64,000 nt of DNA. Source: Acheta domesticus. Taxonomy: Eukaryota > Arthropoda > Insecta > Orthoptera > Gryllidae. This document shows positions 1-10,804 of this stretch, piece after piece. The notes beneath the pieces were generated by a model. It was given only the letters and a program-made list of their open reading frames with translations. It did no database searches and was not told where the DNA came from. Within the stretch, counting starts at the first letter, position 1, and each line of letters starts with the position of its first letter. The stretch spans positions 193,505,685 to 193,569,684 of the forward strand of contig JAHLJT010000631.1 of the NCBI GenBank assembly GCA_031308135.1, given 5' to 3'. The position numbers and the translations under genes were made by a program.

Positions 1-396
1 TTTTAACCTGCCCGAAATTATAAAATGCAGAATATTGTTTTCGACAATACTGTCGACATAGATGTGAAATAGAGTTTTTGAGTTTTGTTTTGTATCATAT
101 CCGTTTCACTGCTATAGATATGTCTGTAATAATGCTGAAACACGCAATAAACTTTTGATGCCATTTTTCTGGTTTTTAGTTACCGTATTTCACGTGTATG
201 GTAATTGCGCATCAAATGTCAGAAAATTAATTTTAATATTTAGTTGTAATATTACATTAATTAATAAATGCAAATTTTCATGACGAGAACATACTATATT
301 AAGAATAACATACAACTTCTGAACATGTATTCATTTAATATTGTCAGTCTCCAGAAAATGTAAGCCTCAAGACCATTTTGCTCTCCGTCCCCTCAG

Positions 397-476
397 TTTT
401 ATCCCTCGCTCTGTGGTGTTTCCTTGGAAGGAACCCGCCAAAAAGCAGGCCCCGCTGATGACAGATGAGGATTTGG
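397..476 (+). CDS. Candidate internal coding exon of an unidentified gene
   Basis: The segment has the layout of a spliced exon. A pyrimidine-rich acceptor (ctctccgtcccctcag) ends at 396 and a strong donor (TTGG|gtaagt) begins at 477. Of the three forward frames only one is open across all 80 nt. It starts at 398 and encodes 26 codons beginning FIPRSVVFPWKEPAKKQA and ending in an acidic MTDEDL. One base precedes the first codon and one follows the last, so the exon would start two bases into a codon and leave a phase-1 donor. The peptide is soluble-looking, with a Lys-rich then acidic stretch, and matches no family I can name. Chance pairing of splice signals is possible, but base composition here is clearly more coding-like than the AT-rich surroundings. 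Confidence 0.5.
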
Positions 477-2400
477 GTAAGTAATATTACCTTAGCTGGC
501 GGTGATGGCAGAGGTGTCAAACGAAGTGACGCCTAAAAGTACTTCCAAATAAATAAATGAACATACGGAGGCGTTTGAATCACAAAAGTATTGCAGGTGT
601 ATTGCAAGCAATGGGTGATGGAGCTAATGAACTAATTGTTATGCACTACGGAGAGTACAATGCAAACGGCATTTCAGATTACCATTTCTGCCTCGCTATT
701 ACAAGTGAAAAGTGAGATGCCTGTACCAGCCACAACTTGAATATACTATTTGCACATCTTGAAATTTGTTTGAAAGTACACTTATTTATTAGCATTTATA
801 GGGTTTATTAGTATAGTAGTTTATTAGTATAAGTTATTATTCTTATTTATTAATACAGTAGAACTCTTTTTAGTATAATTTCTTGTGACAATATGATGCA
901 AAAAATGTTACTTTTCATTTCTTTATTTTTTTAAATATATTAATTAAAATAGTTTTTATCTAGAATGATTAATACCAATTCCATGGACTGTGTGAAAAAC
1001 TTAAGTTCGTGACAATGGATAAAGTTTTATGAGAGTATCCACCACAAAATAGTTTATTTTACTTCATTAGAACGTTAATAAATAAACAGTGTGGTGTAAT
1101 CGCAAAGTATCTAAGATACTTCTTTATTTGCTTACACTCAATATTTACAAATAACGTGTACTTAACAATATAGTTGGCCTGGTTTTCAAAGACCATACGT
1201 AAATTCTATTTCATCAAGTCGTTAATTCTTATTTAAAGAGACAGACGGTTCTTCTGTACAACCGATCGTTTTTCTTTTTCATGCATCCAATCGTAGACTA
1301 TTACTCGGAAAGGATGCATCCTATAGCCGTAAAACCTTGTTTCAAGAATCACGCAGGGATTATAAGAGATTTGTTCCAGAAAGCGTAATCTGAAAAATTA
1401 GTATTTTTGACATTTCTTGATATAAACCAATATGACGTACCACTGATCAGAGAACACATATATTTACGTTGTTATGAAAAGAAGTGATGATGTCCTAATG
1501 AAAAGATAATAAATTTAATGCTTAGAAAAATGTTCCTGAAATAATTGAATCCATGGTACAGAAAAAAATCGTTAACAATATTTCAGGATAGGGTCTGTGC
1601 GTACGGCTATATAACTATGCAGTGTTGAATAGACATGGAAGGGATTTTACTGATAAGAATTTGACAACATGCCAAGTTCACCATTACATTTTTTGAAACA
1701 ACAATGGTAAATAATTAGTCGTATTCAGATTTCTCTTTTCTATTTAGAGTATAATTTAATTTAGACTGTAAGTACGTTATTGAATTATTTCATTACACAC
1801 ATTATAGCTCATATTTTGCACATTCAAACGAATGTAACTTCATTAACTTATTAGTTGTTTTATTTATTTTCTGACTAAATGTAATTAAATAGAAAACAGT
1901 TTCAATAAATTTTTAAAATATATTTTTATTCTGTATTTGTATTCCAGATTTTCAAGGAATTCATATTTTCCGACAAAAAATACTTTATAATTGCAGGACA
2001 TTCGGTCGGGTCTTGTTCTTTAAATAAAAGCGCAATGATAAAAAGAAATGTATTTCAATTTTGATCATGTACTTTTGAACTGTACGAAGCATCTTGGTAA
2101 ATCACTGTAAAAACTTAATATTTATCTGCCAGGAGGAGGTACGATAACTTGCAACATATCTGAAATATTTGTGCTTAGCTGATATACATTAGTTAATAGA
2201 GAAAACATCCCACAGTAATATATTTTTAATTTAAGAAATTTCCATGGTAATTTTAAAAGAACACTTGTAAACAAATAAAACAGCGTGATATCAACATTCT
2301 TCTTCGTTTGAATTATGTTACGAGGATAATTTGGACGTTGCTATGATTTGCATGGATTGTAACAATATTGGTTCTGATTGTTATAAAAATTTCACCATTG
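477..2400. other. AT-rich non-coding stretch
   Basis: This stretch is AT-rich with dense stop codons in all frames. I see no coding, RNA or repeat signal beyond short homopolymer runs. If the exon at 397-476 is real, this is intron. Confidence 0.5.
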
Positions 2401-3190
2401 TCAGTAATTGAATGAACAGTGCCCTAGCAACGTCTAGTGGTACCGGCGCGTGCATGGTGTCACCCCTCTCCCACCTGAAAAACTAATACGCCTGTAATAG
2501 ATATTTAACATGTTTTCCCCGAGCACCCAAGCAGCTTCATATGGGCTTCATGACCGATGGGATGAGAAGCAAAGAGAACGGAAGCGGTCTGACAGTCAAT
2601 GACTCGACCGCCGAACCCACAGTCCCTGGTACAATACGGTAGGTAAAAAGTCATGGATTTTATGGGTTTTGGCACTTATTTCAAAAGAAATGCCAGTCTT
2701 TTCGCTATTGCGGAAAAGTAAATCATATTGGTTTTGTGGTTGATGTAACTGGGAGCGGGAGAAGTGAAACCGCAAAAGAGGTGATACGTCTGTCCCCACT
2801 ACCCTTATTTAGGTAAAATTTAAGAATTTGTGTACATAAAAATGAGCATGTTTCACCTTTCGTTACATCTAAGTAAATCATGTAAACTTGAGGATGTGCA
2901 TGGTGTGAACAGAAGATAAAAAGAATGCCATAGCCGGGTACCATACTCTCCCAACACTACCATATATTACGCAAATCTGCGATGTGTTATGGTTTTGTTA
3001 TTCATTTTAAAACGTTTTATTTTCCTCGGCATTATCTCAATGTAAATGTTATGAACCAGGGAATGCATGTGGTGGGAATTGAAGACAGAAGGGCAGGCGT
3101 TACGTCTTATCTCACTGTCCTTGTCCTCGTATATTATACGAATGACTTTAGTTCATACTTTTGTCTCTGCAGTATCTGTAGAAACTCTGT
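2401..3190. other. Unassigned sequence with weak internal duplication
   Basis: Short open frames here resemble no protein I recognise. The stretches near 2755-2815 and 3065-3125 share a loose pattern (a purine-rich run, then tacgtct, then a pyrimidine-rich run), which suggests an old internal duplication. Nothing firmer can be said. Confidence 0.2.
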
Positions 3191-3194
3191 CTAG

Positions 3195-3680
3195 GGGATC
3201 TAGGGTTTGAGTCCGCATATTGGCGGATATTCGAAACCAACAAGATAGCCGAGAAGAATTCAGCAGCTCTCTTCAGAATTCTAGTGAATGGTTTCTCTGA
3301 GCGCTAGATGTCCACATTGATCGTAGACAACTAGCACTAGATGTCTCTAGCACTAGTTGTCTACGAACAACCCCAGACTAAAATCGGAGCTGCTGCCAAT
3401 ACACGTGCCACGAATCGCGCGCAATCTTCCTTCTCTTACCGTTCCTAATCACATCCTTAACGTTAAAACATACACTCTAAACTACCACACTCGACACGAA
3501 ATCAGTCCGGAGCGTAGAGGTTGTCACGGCTGGTGCAGTTTCCCGTGCAGGGGATACCTTGAGAGGGAAAATTCCCACAGGCCGGCCTGTAGGAGAGGTC
3601 CGGATCTCACGTTCCAAAGGTAGAGGAACCCCTCCAACTCCCGGGTCCACTCCCGGTCCACATGACACATGTACCGTAAA
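3195..3680 (+). mobile_element. SINE family A, copy 1 (5' end missing)
   Basis: This copy belongs to the long tRNA-headed SINE family found eight times in the window. It begins at the B-box-like gggtttgagtcc and follows the same block order as the copy at 29400-29906: an aattctag block, a ttcct-rich block, a block around cagtccggagc, and a block around cccacaggccggcctgtagg. The A-box side of the head is absent. The stretch at about 3310-3380 does not match the other copies and is replaced by a palindrome (separate entry). Confidence 0.6.
3322..3365. repeat. 13-bp perfect inverted repeat
   Basis: The arms cgtagacaactag (3322-3334) and ctagttgtctacg (3353-3365) are exact reverse complements separated by 18 nt. 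Both arms adjoin a cactag motif. The structure lies inside SINE copy 1, where other copies carry ordinary SINE sequence. Confidence 0.85.
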
Positions 3681-3689
3681 GAGAGTGTG

Positions 3690-4030
3690 AGTATTTTACG
3701 GCGGAGAAATAAAGAACACTCATTCTCTCACTCGAGTTTTCTAAAAATATTCAGTTAGTTCCAGAAAGGACAACCGGTTAATTCATTAATCTTGCATCGT
3801 CCACATGAAATTTGCTCAGTCATTGTACACACGTGATTGCACTAGCCGAAAATGAAAAAAGATTTTACTTCGCAGCGAACAAAACTTACTGAATGCAGCA
3901 GATTTTGCCTCTCCCATTTCATTCTCGATTCACGCCCGTTGGCATTCCACGAACAAACATTTGATGAGCTTTTGTCGGGGGATTGTTGCGGCGAGCTTTT
4001 TTGTACCTTTTCACGTGCCATTAATATTTA
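3690..4030. other. No recognised feature
   Basis: Mixed-composition sequence between the SINE and the LTR-like segment. Open frames are short and unrecognised. Confidence 0.4.
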
Positions 4031-4037
4031 TGTCACG

Positions 4038-4668
4038 TGCCGTGTCTAATTTTTCATGAGCAACTCGCGTTCTCATGGCACTCGCATCCGACTCGGGGAC
4101 CCAATGCGAAACGGGGTGGGCGAAGTGTTGGCGAGCACAGAAGTGTGTGACACGTGCGTAGTGTCGTGCACGTAGATGTGACAACAGGGCCACCGCGTGA
4201 GGTAGGAGAGGTCCTCAGGACCACGCGCTCGCCGACAGGATGTGACGTAGTCGGAAAGCCCAGAGTGAAAGGGCGCTGAGAGCCTAGCTAGGGCGCTGCG
4301 ACGCTTCACCGGCCCCTTTTTCGCTTCAGGCAGTCGATTTGTGCAGTTCAGAGGCAGCCGCTTGGTGGGGGCGCAGACCGCGTGTGCGGAGGCTAGAGCT
4401 GGCAATGTGTTTGCCGTGAGGCAGTGAGACTCAAGTGACGAGTCCTGTAGGAATTCTGCGGTGTTTCACACGATCGGATTCATTCGATAGTTAAGTGGAT
4501 GGTGTGATAGCCATAGAATTTATATCACTCCTAGTAGTGGGGTCGATTTATCTCGTTATTTAACGATTGTACATAAGGTTTCTTTCGGTGGTGGATTTAA
4601 TTATTAATAAACCAGCAATAAGTTAAACCCACTCTCGTCTGTGTATTATTGTAACCTGCATGACGCCA
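4038..4668 (+). mobile_element. Possible solo LTR
   Basis: A GC-rich block is followed by an AT-rich end carrying a polyadenylation signal (aataaa near 4606), as in the U3-R-U5 order of an LTR. The block can be read as starting with TG (4038) and ending with CA (4668), flanked by the 4-bp direct repeat CACG (4034-4037 and 4669-4672). I looked for this duplication after suspecting an LTR, and a 4-bp match is weak. No gag or pol sequence adjoins it. It could instead be an unrelated GC-rich segment. Confidence 0.3.
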
Positions 4669-5204
4669 CACGTGAGTCCAAGTCTATTCGGACCAACACA
4701 TTAGAGGGCCCTCGGCTGTACATGACGCATCCGATTCAAGGAAGAGGAATTGTGAAAAATGAGAGAAGTTTTTTCTGTCATCACATGTTTTGGGGTTAAA
4801 GTGAAAAGCATTGTCACCTGAAAAATTCTGTAATATTGCATATCTACGAGTTTGCATCGAAGTTGAGATAGTAAATTATATCTTTAAAGAGTCTAAATGA
4901 TTTTTATCACTTTATTTAATCCTCATTGGGATTGCTTTTGAGAAACATTGCAGTAGCTTTTCATTATCTATAGCTCTATATCCGGTATAATGGGTGATAG
5001 AAGTGTAGGTCTTTAATTCTCAAATGTTTTTAAGATCTAGATTGAAAATACAAAGTTGAATTTTGTATCAGTATGAACAGTTGAGTGTATCAGTTGTTTG
5101 CTACACGATTGATACTTTTGTGGTAGTATGAATATTTTTAAGCCTCAGCATTGAAGGTGAATGTGCCGCAGTAATGGTCGCTGCAAAAAACCGCTTTGAT
5201 ATTA

Positions 5205-5250
5205 ATGGTCCAATGAGTGTCTTCATATAATTCATCTATAATTAAAACCT
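5205..5250 (+). repeat. Dispersed repeat unit, block 1 (first copy)
   Basis: The block around cttcatataattcatctat and the following aaaacctc recurs at about 6760-6797 with roughly 80 percent identity. There it is directly joined to block 2. Here it is separated from block 2 by about 790 bp. Confidence 0.55.
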
Positions 5251-6034
5251 CCTGTTAAGGCGGCGATATAGCTCCTTTTTCAGATTTGGGTTATTGTTCA
5301 ATTATTTGGGAGAGCGGTCATCATTTTTTGGTTACGGCGAGACGAAATGTTATGTTATCCTCGTTCGCTCGTTCGATCTCTGAAAAGACACAGTATACCC
5401 TTCTTATTAGAAGATAGTATAAATAAATAAGCAATCAGGGAATAAATCGTTCAACCCGTTACCTGAGTCTCACACGAAAAGCAATGCCTTCTTTTAAACT
5501 GTATTACACAAATTTGCTCATGCAATGCGCAGTTTCCCGCGAAAATATGGCTTCTTTGAAAGGCTTTCTAAAATGCGACAGGTATGCCAACCTTGCTAAG
5601 TTAAACTGTTCTCGTGGAACGTTAATGCGAGCGCACTGAAGATCACTGGGCGGAGCGACTACTTTGAAAAACCTGTTTCGCTGTTTGAATTTGTGTGAAT
5701 GGAATGCTGTCATTGGTTAAAACGGAGCTCGGGGTGTGTCTTTAATAATTTCCTCTGCCTCAGACTGCCTGGGACGGAACCCCAGTAAGTGCTGCCCCCT
5801 GTCGAAGACAGATGAAACTATTACGAGACTCTAGGACGAATGCAATTTCGACAGAAAACAAAGGAATTTTATATACCCGCTCTTTTAGTGCCTAGCGCGC
5901 GGTTTTAGCGGGAATTTTTTATAAGTCCAACGCGGTACGTTCAAAATGCAAATTCTGAGCTAGCAATAAAGGGCCAAAGATTGTTATTAAAAACCAATCT
6001 CCCGCCACGGCGCCAAATATGAATATGAAATGTG
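5251..6034. other. About 790-bp segment separating two blocks of a repeat
   Basis: In the second copy of the repeat, blocks 1 and 2 are adjacent, so this segment looks like an insertion. It contains no recognisable coding sequence. It has a moderately GC-rich middle and ends in an AT-rich stretch. Confidence 0.3.
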
Positions 6035-6190
6035 CCAACACCTCCAAAATTGTGAATTTGGTGTTGGAGGTATTTTAATGTGGATACTTTAAAGTAGCTT
6101 CTCAAAAGTTCTCATTTTTCTAACTAAAAGTTCTCATTCATCTAAGTTCGGACTAAGGAGGATCAGGTGACTGTAATAGCAATGTGCACC
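6035..6190 (+). repeat. Dispersed repeat unit, block 2 (first copy), with short hairpin
   Basis: Matches 6790-6935 over most of its length, including ggtattttaatg, the ctttaaagtagcttctcaaaag stretch and a gtgactgtaatagcaatgtg-like end. It opens with an imperfect hairpin whose arms are ccaacacc (6035-6042) and ggtgttgg (6060-6067), extended by aaatt/aattt. Confidence 0.6.
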
Positions 6191-6204
6191 GTAACAGATT
6201 TTTT

Positions 6205-6755
6205 TGATTGAATAGTGATTCCGGGCATGTCAGCTGCTAAGGTCATTAGTCCCGTAAGTGTCATGTTCTCATCCTCAGCAAATGGCTGTGATCTTTCCCC
6301 GCTGGATGGTTAGATTTGGCGCCGATCTATCGTAGGGCAGCGGGGTTTTCCCCAACCACGTGTCACCCACTCGCAGGGCACCGTCCCAGTCGGGAAAGGC
6401 TGCAAGCTCCTGACTGGTCTCCTGCCATGTGTGGTACTGTAGTGCATGCTAGTGTGTGTGTGTGTAAGTAAGTAAGGGCTAAGGATAGGACATGGATGAG
6501 GAAGGAAAGATCACACGCAGTTCGCTCTCATTTGTAAGGGTACTGCGCCGACATTCGCCTGGTGTTGATCGAAGAAACCAACGAAAACTACCGATCAGAG
6601 CAGTCGGCCGCTTGATTTCTCCTCCAGACAGCGACTGAATTCGACCTAGCTGACATGCTAGTGTCGCAAATCCTGCCATCTTCGGGACTCGAACCTAGGC
6701 CCTGGCAGTCAGTCACTGCAGTGACATCAGTTGAATTCCTGAGCCATCTCTTCCG
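6205..6755 (-). mobile_element. SINE family A, copy 2
   Basis: Near full-length copy. On the minus strand it starts with a tRNA-like head: an A-box-like tggctcagg and a B-box-like ggttcgagtccc about 60 bp downstream. A gtcgaattcagtcgctgtc block follows, then a gatcaacaccaggcgaatg block, a purine/pyrimidine-biased middle and an aatcaatca-type tail (plus strand ttttttgattgaatagtg near 6200). It sits exactly between the two copies of the dispersed repeat. Confidence 0.7.
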
Positions 6756-6759
6756 GTAT

Positions 6760-6935
6760 GATCCAATAAGTATCTTCATATAATTCATTTACCAATAAAA
6801 CCTCGAAAATTGTGTACATGGTACTTGTGGTATTTTAATGGATATACTTCAAAGTATCTTTCTCAAAAGCACTTATTTCTCGTGTTTTTAAATTTATGGC
6901 GGGTCGGGTGACGGTAACAGCAATGTGATGGGCGA
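6760..6935 (+). repeat. Dispersed repeat unit, blocks 1 and 2 joined (second copy)
   Basis: Contains block 1 (tatcttcatataattcattt) directly followed by block 2 (ggtattttaatggatatac through gtgacggtaacagcaatgtg). It is the uninterrupted version of the repeat split at 5205-6190. Confidence 0.6.
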
Positions 6936-7280
6936 TCAGACGGGCGGCGGCGGGAGGGGGGGACGGGGATGACGGGGCGGCGGGAGGTGGCGGGGACGGA
7001 ACCCGTGCCCTGTAGCGCGGTGCCGCGTCGCATTGCTTTCCACTCCGATGGGCGCCCCAAACGGATCCCACCGATCGCGTCTTTGTGCACAATGCTTTAT
7101 TTTATTCACCCTCCGCACAAAAGCTGCGCTCAATGGCGGCAGACGGCCGTCCAGCGTTCCGCTGGCGGCGGCGGGGCAAGGTCGGGATGCGGGGGCGGGG
7201 GGAGTGAGGGCCCGTCTCTCGGACGACGGTTGATGCTCCCGCGCGCTGTGGGCGCCAACGCACGTCTCGGTGGTGACGCA
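6936..7280. other. GC-rich island, G-biased on the plus strand
   Basis: Abrupt rise in GC with many CpGs and long G runs, for example near 6945-7010 and 7160-7215. Overlapping open frames occur on both strands, but these reflect composition and show no family motif. No repeat period is obvious. It may be a CpG island or another copy of the GC-rich island class described in the findings. Confidence 0.5.
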
Positions 7281-7732
7281 CATGTGAAACGAAAGGTGTC
7301 CGGTTATCTCTCTCTAGATATAAAACAAAATCGGGTTCGTTACAGTATTTATAACTGAAGAATGACTGGACCAATTTTAATTATCTCTGTTTTGTTGGAT
7401 CCATCTCCACCCCAATTAGCAAAATAACTATTAAAAGATCGAAAAAATGGCGCTAGAGGTGCTGTAGAACAAAAACTAAATATTCATGTCAAACGCAACC
7501 CGCTAGACACGATAGGATTTTTCAATTATATCGTTAAATAACTCATAAACAAAGCGTTCCAGGGCATTAAAAACTAAAATTTTGAGGAAGAAGGTTTCAA
7601 AGAAACGTTTCTTACACCATAATATACAGGATTAGATCTTCAACATTCTATTATATTTTGGCTAGTCTGGCGCTTCGCATTATTACCCCACCTGTTCAAA
7701 GATGTGCAGAATCTGCAACTACATGTGAATGA

Positions 7733-7992
7733 AGACAGAGAGAGGCAGAGACAGAGACAGACACAGAGAGACACACATAGTGGCAGAAAAACTGAGACAG
7801 GCACAGAGCGTGACGGGGAGAGAGAGAGAGGCGGGGTGAGAGACGGAGAGAGAGGCGGGATGAGAGACGGAGAGAGAGGCGGGGTGAGAGACGGAGAGAA
7901 AGAAGGAGAGACGGAGAGAGTGAGAGAAGGACAGACGGAGAGAGAAACGATGAGAGAGACGTAGAAAGAAAGGGAGAGGGAAGGAGAAAGAG
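7733..7992. repeat. GA-rich minisatellite
   Basis: Almost pure (GA)-type sequence with an internal 24-bp unit containing gaggcggggtgagagacgg, repeated at least three times at about 7820-7896. The overlapping open frames (Arg/Glu/Gly on one strand, Ser/Pro/Leu on the other) are by-products. Confidence 0.8.
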
Positions 7993-8139
7993 GGATATTA
8001 AGGGCAGAAGAACGTCTGCCGGGCTCCGTTATTTTTCCATAAATGCGAGAGTACTGTGAGTGAAAGGGTGTTGATTTCGAGTAGGCCAAGTACTCAGGAT
8101 TGTATAATCGTAAGTGCAGTGTATGTTGTATCCGCGGAG

Positions 8140-8515
8140 GTGGAGGGAAGAGGAGTTGGTGATCCGTTGGAACGTGAGATCATCAACATGGAACTTGCAT
8201 TCTCACTCTCCGCGTTCCCCGAACCAACCGAGGCAACCTCTAAGCTCCCGACTGGTCTCCCAATATACATTCTAGTGTACTGCGTGCGCGCCTGTGTGTA
8301 TGTGTGTGTGTATGTATGAATGTGCATGTGGGTCAATAAAGGAAGAAGAGGGTACAAGAATGCAAAAAGTAATATTGCAAGCGTTTCGTTGCTTGTTTGT
8401 TACGGCACAATTCTAGACTTCGCGTGGTGTTATTCGGAGAAACCACGGAAAACTGTGGATCAGAGCAACAGGCGGTGGCCGACAACAAGGGGCAAGATCC
8501 GCCACTAGAATTTTC
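8140..8515 (-). mobile_element. SINE family A, copy 3 (internal fragment)
   Basis: Shares ctaagctcccgactggtctccc and gtgttattcggagaaacc blocks with the other family A copies, read on the minus strand. The tRNA-like head is missing and a short (GT)n at about 8291-8312 interrupts it. Confidence 0.55.
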
Positions 8516-8529
8516 TGCCATTCTTTATT

Positions 8530-9900
8530 TTTTCTCAGTGTTTTTTTAGTCTTTTTCCTGTTTCAAATCACCTTTTTATCATATTGTTTTCGATGTCTCA
8601 AAGAACTAGTACGCGGCTCTTGTGTACCATGATAAAATGATGCATTATTCTTTGAATTATATTAGGAAAACGAAGTGTGTTATGTTTCCAGTCTTTGCCG
8701 CAATAAAAAGGTGACATCTATGAAACTTTCAGCGTGATACATTATTGTCTTTTTTGCTATATTACAGGCGCCTAGTAAATCTCATCGTTTCCCATTGCGG
8801 CATTTACAACAATCTCTTAGTTTTTAATTTCATCAAATAGCAACTTTAAACCTATTATAGCATTGAAGTAATCTTAAGTTTTGATTGATTGATAGCACTT
8901 TTGATAGCATTGAAGTGTTCTCATTTTTTCTTTTTGTTAATACTATTTGCCAAGTCACTAAATATATGTATATATAAAGCTTTTTGAGCATTGAACAGTA
9001 TTATAGATACCTTCTAGGTAGAGCATATTACTTAGAAATTGCCTTTAAGGAAGGTCTCTTTCTCTCTCTCTCCCTTTCACCTCTCATTCTTTTATTTTTT
9101 CTTACACACACACACACACACACAAACACCACTAAACAAACCACTACCAAATTATGAACATAATTTTTAGTGGAAATTACGAAGAAATTTTTAAAAAATC
9201 AAAATGGCTTGAGAAATAATTTTGAAAAGAACCTTAGCAATGAACTTCGACGACGACGTCAAGCCCACAACAACCGTTCCCATGGACACCGTGAACTTTG
9301 TAGTTTAACTTCGAAATTATATGATACTTATTGGTAAAATTATTATTCGTGTAAAAGATTTTGACTTTCTTCAAGCTCCTCTATTCGTGCTCATTTACTT
9401 TGTCAATATGTTGCTGTTTAAGTTCTTTGATTTAAATGAGAAATGTGTAATTATTATAATTATTGTAATTGTTATAATAACTTAATCGTCTTCCACATGA
9501 CTGTTAACAAATGCTTAACGTCCCCCATTATTATGAGAACGCGTGACGTGTCACTCACGCAACCTAAGGTGAAATACTGAGAAACAATATGACAATGTCT
9601 TTTGAAACTAACTAAAAAAGTGGGAGACATTAACGTACCATAGAAATAATATAATAGACTTTGTTTAGAAACGTGTATTTAACAATAGCAGACTGGTAAT
9701 CCATGAATAATGGCCCAACAAAGACATCTACTTTCTATTTCTACAGATCCTTTACAGTCACTGCCGATTGCGGAATACAGCTATTCAACAACATTACAGA
9801 AAATTATCGAAATCTGTTTTTATCGTTAGCTGAAATATACAACTCGTCTACACAAATTTAATGTGAATAATATAATAGTTTGTTCATCTGAAAAGTTGTA
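8530..9900. other. AT-rich non-coding stretch
   Basis: No coding or RNA signal. It contains short (TC)n at about 9057-9072 and (CA)n at about 9103-9124, and a small direct repeat of tagcattgaagt near 8860-8912. Confidence 0.5.
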
Positions 9901-9909
9901 AAACGACAA

Positions 9910-10190
9910 GAGATGCAATTGTGGCGGATGTTTCCGCCCACTGCTCGACGGCCGCGCATCGCCCGCAGTGCTTTGACCCCACGGAGAAACTCAGGAGCGA
10001 TCGACGCGCCCTCTGTTTTGTGCGAAATCCGAACATTTCGCGAGTCACTGGAGATCGGATTGGGGACCGGGACAACGGGAAGACCAGCCGACTGGAATGG
10101 CGTCGATGCACCGAAACGCAAAACGATGAAGATGACGGCACAGATGTGAACCGGTTGAGAGATCTCGGAAGGTAGGGAGGAAGAAAGGGC
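9910..10190. other. Moderately GC-rich, CpG-containing segment
   Basis: Overlapping short open frames exist on both strands. None shows a recognisable domain. CpG content is higher than in the flanks. It leads directly into the hairpin at 10211-10260. Confidence 0.35.
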
Positions 10191-10210
10191 AATGCCGATT
10201 AAACGGTGGT

Positions 10211-10260
10211 GGGAATGGTACACGGCTTTAATTTTAAGATGGAAGCTGTATACCATTCCC
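10211..10260. repeat. Near-perfect 18-bp hairpin
   Basis: The arms gggaatggtacacggctt (10211-10228) and aagctgtataccattccc (10243-10260) pair at 16 of 18 positions, with one further position a G-T wobble, around a 14-nt loop. It is shorter than a typical animal pre-miRNA stem and is not extended by flanking pairing. Confidence 0.8.
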
Positions 10261-10496
10261 ATATGTTGGTACCATACATATCATGCGTTGAAAAATACGC
10301 AATCCAGAAAGAAAGCCCCCGCAATCAACGTGAATGCTCTGATTACGCGGGAGGAAATCCTTCCGTCCCATTTTCATGTACTCAAAGACATTCATTGTAA
10401 TTTGAAACTAGTGGTGCTAAAACAGCACGTGCTTTCTCGCCTTTAATAATAAGTCTCTCCGAATTAACGCATCTCAATGATCATTTTTGTAAAACG

Positions 10497-10710
10497 CATT
10501 ACTAGGGTTGGGCAAAACACTTTAAATTTACTATTTAAATACTTCGCCAAAATACATTATAAATAAGCATTTAAATACATTAGGACTTGATGTGCTAAAT
10601 ACTTTCTACGTTTATACTAAATACGTGCATTTAAAATACATTAAATAACAAAATATTATAAATATATAATTTGGTATTATATATTTTTATTGCAACAATG
10701 TATTGTATTG
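10497..10710 (+). mobile_element. Possible hAT-type element end
   Basis: Starts with tagggttgggcaaaac and continues with repeated tttaaatac/catttaaatac motifs, a look common at the ends of hAT-type DNA transposons and their non-autonomous derivatives. No matching opposite terminus was found, so only one end or a fragment is present. Confidence 0.3.
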
Positions 10711-10773
10711 TAATTGACAATTACAGTAAATTAGTAATTCACAGTCATGCAAATTTCTGAACAATAACTATTA

Positions 10774-10804
10774 CTAGAGGTATACCCGCTCATTAAATGA
10801 GCGG
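10774..10804 (-). other. Helitron-type 3' terminus (hairpin plus CTAG)
   Basis: Read on the minus strand: a 9-bp perfect palindrome (ccgctcatt/aatgagcgg, 10786-10804), an 8-nt spacer, then CTAG (10774-10777) followed by a T. Helitron 3' ends are characterised by a short GC-rich hairpin about 10 nt before CTRR, with T as the flanking base. The Rep relic on the same strand lies about 1 kb upstream, in the expected direction. Confidence 0.6.
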
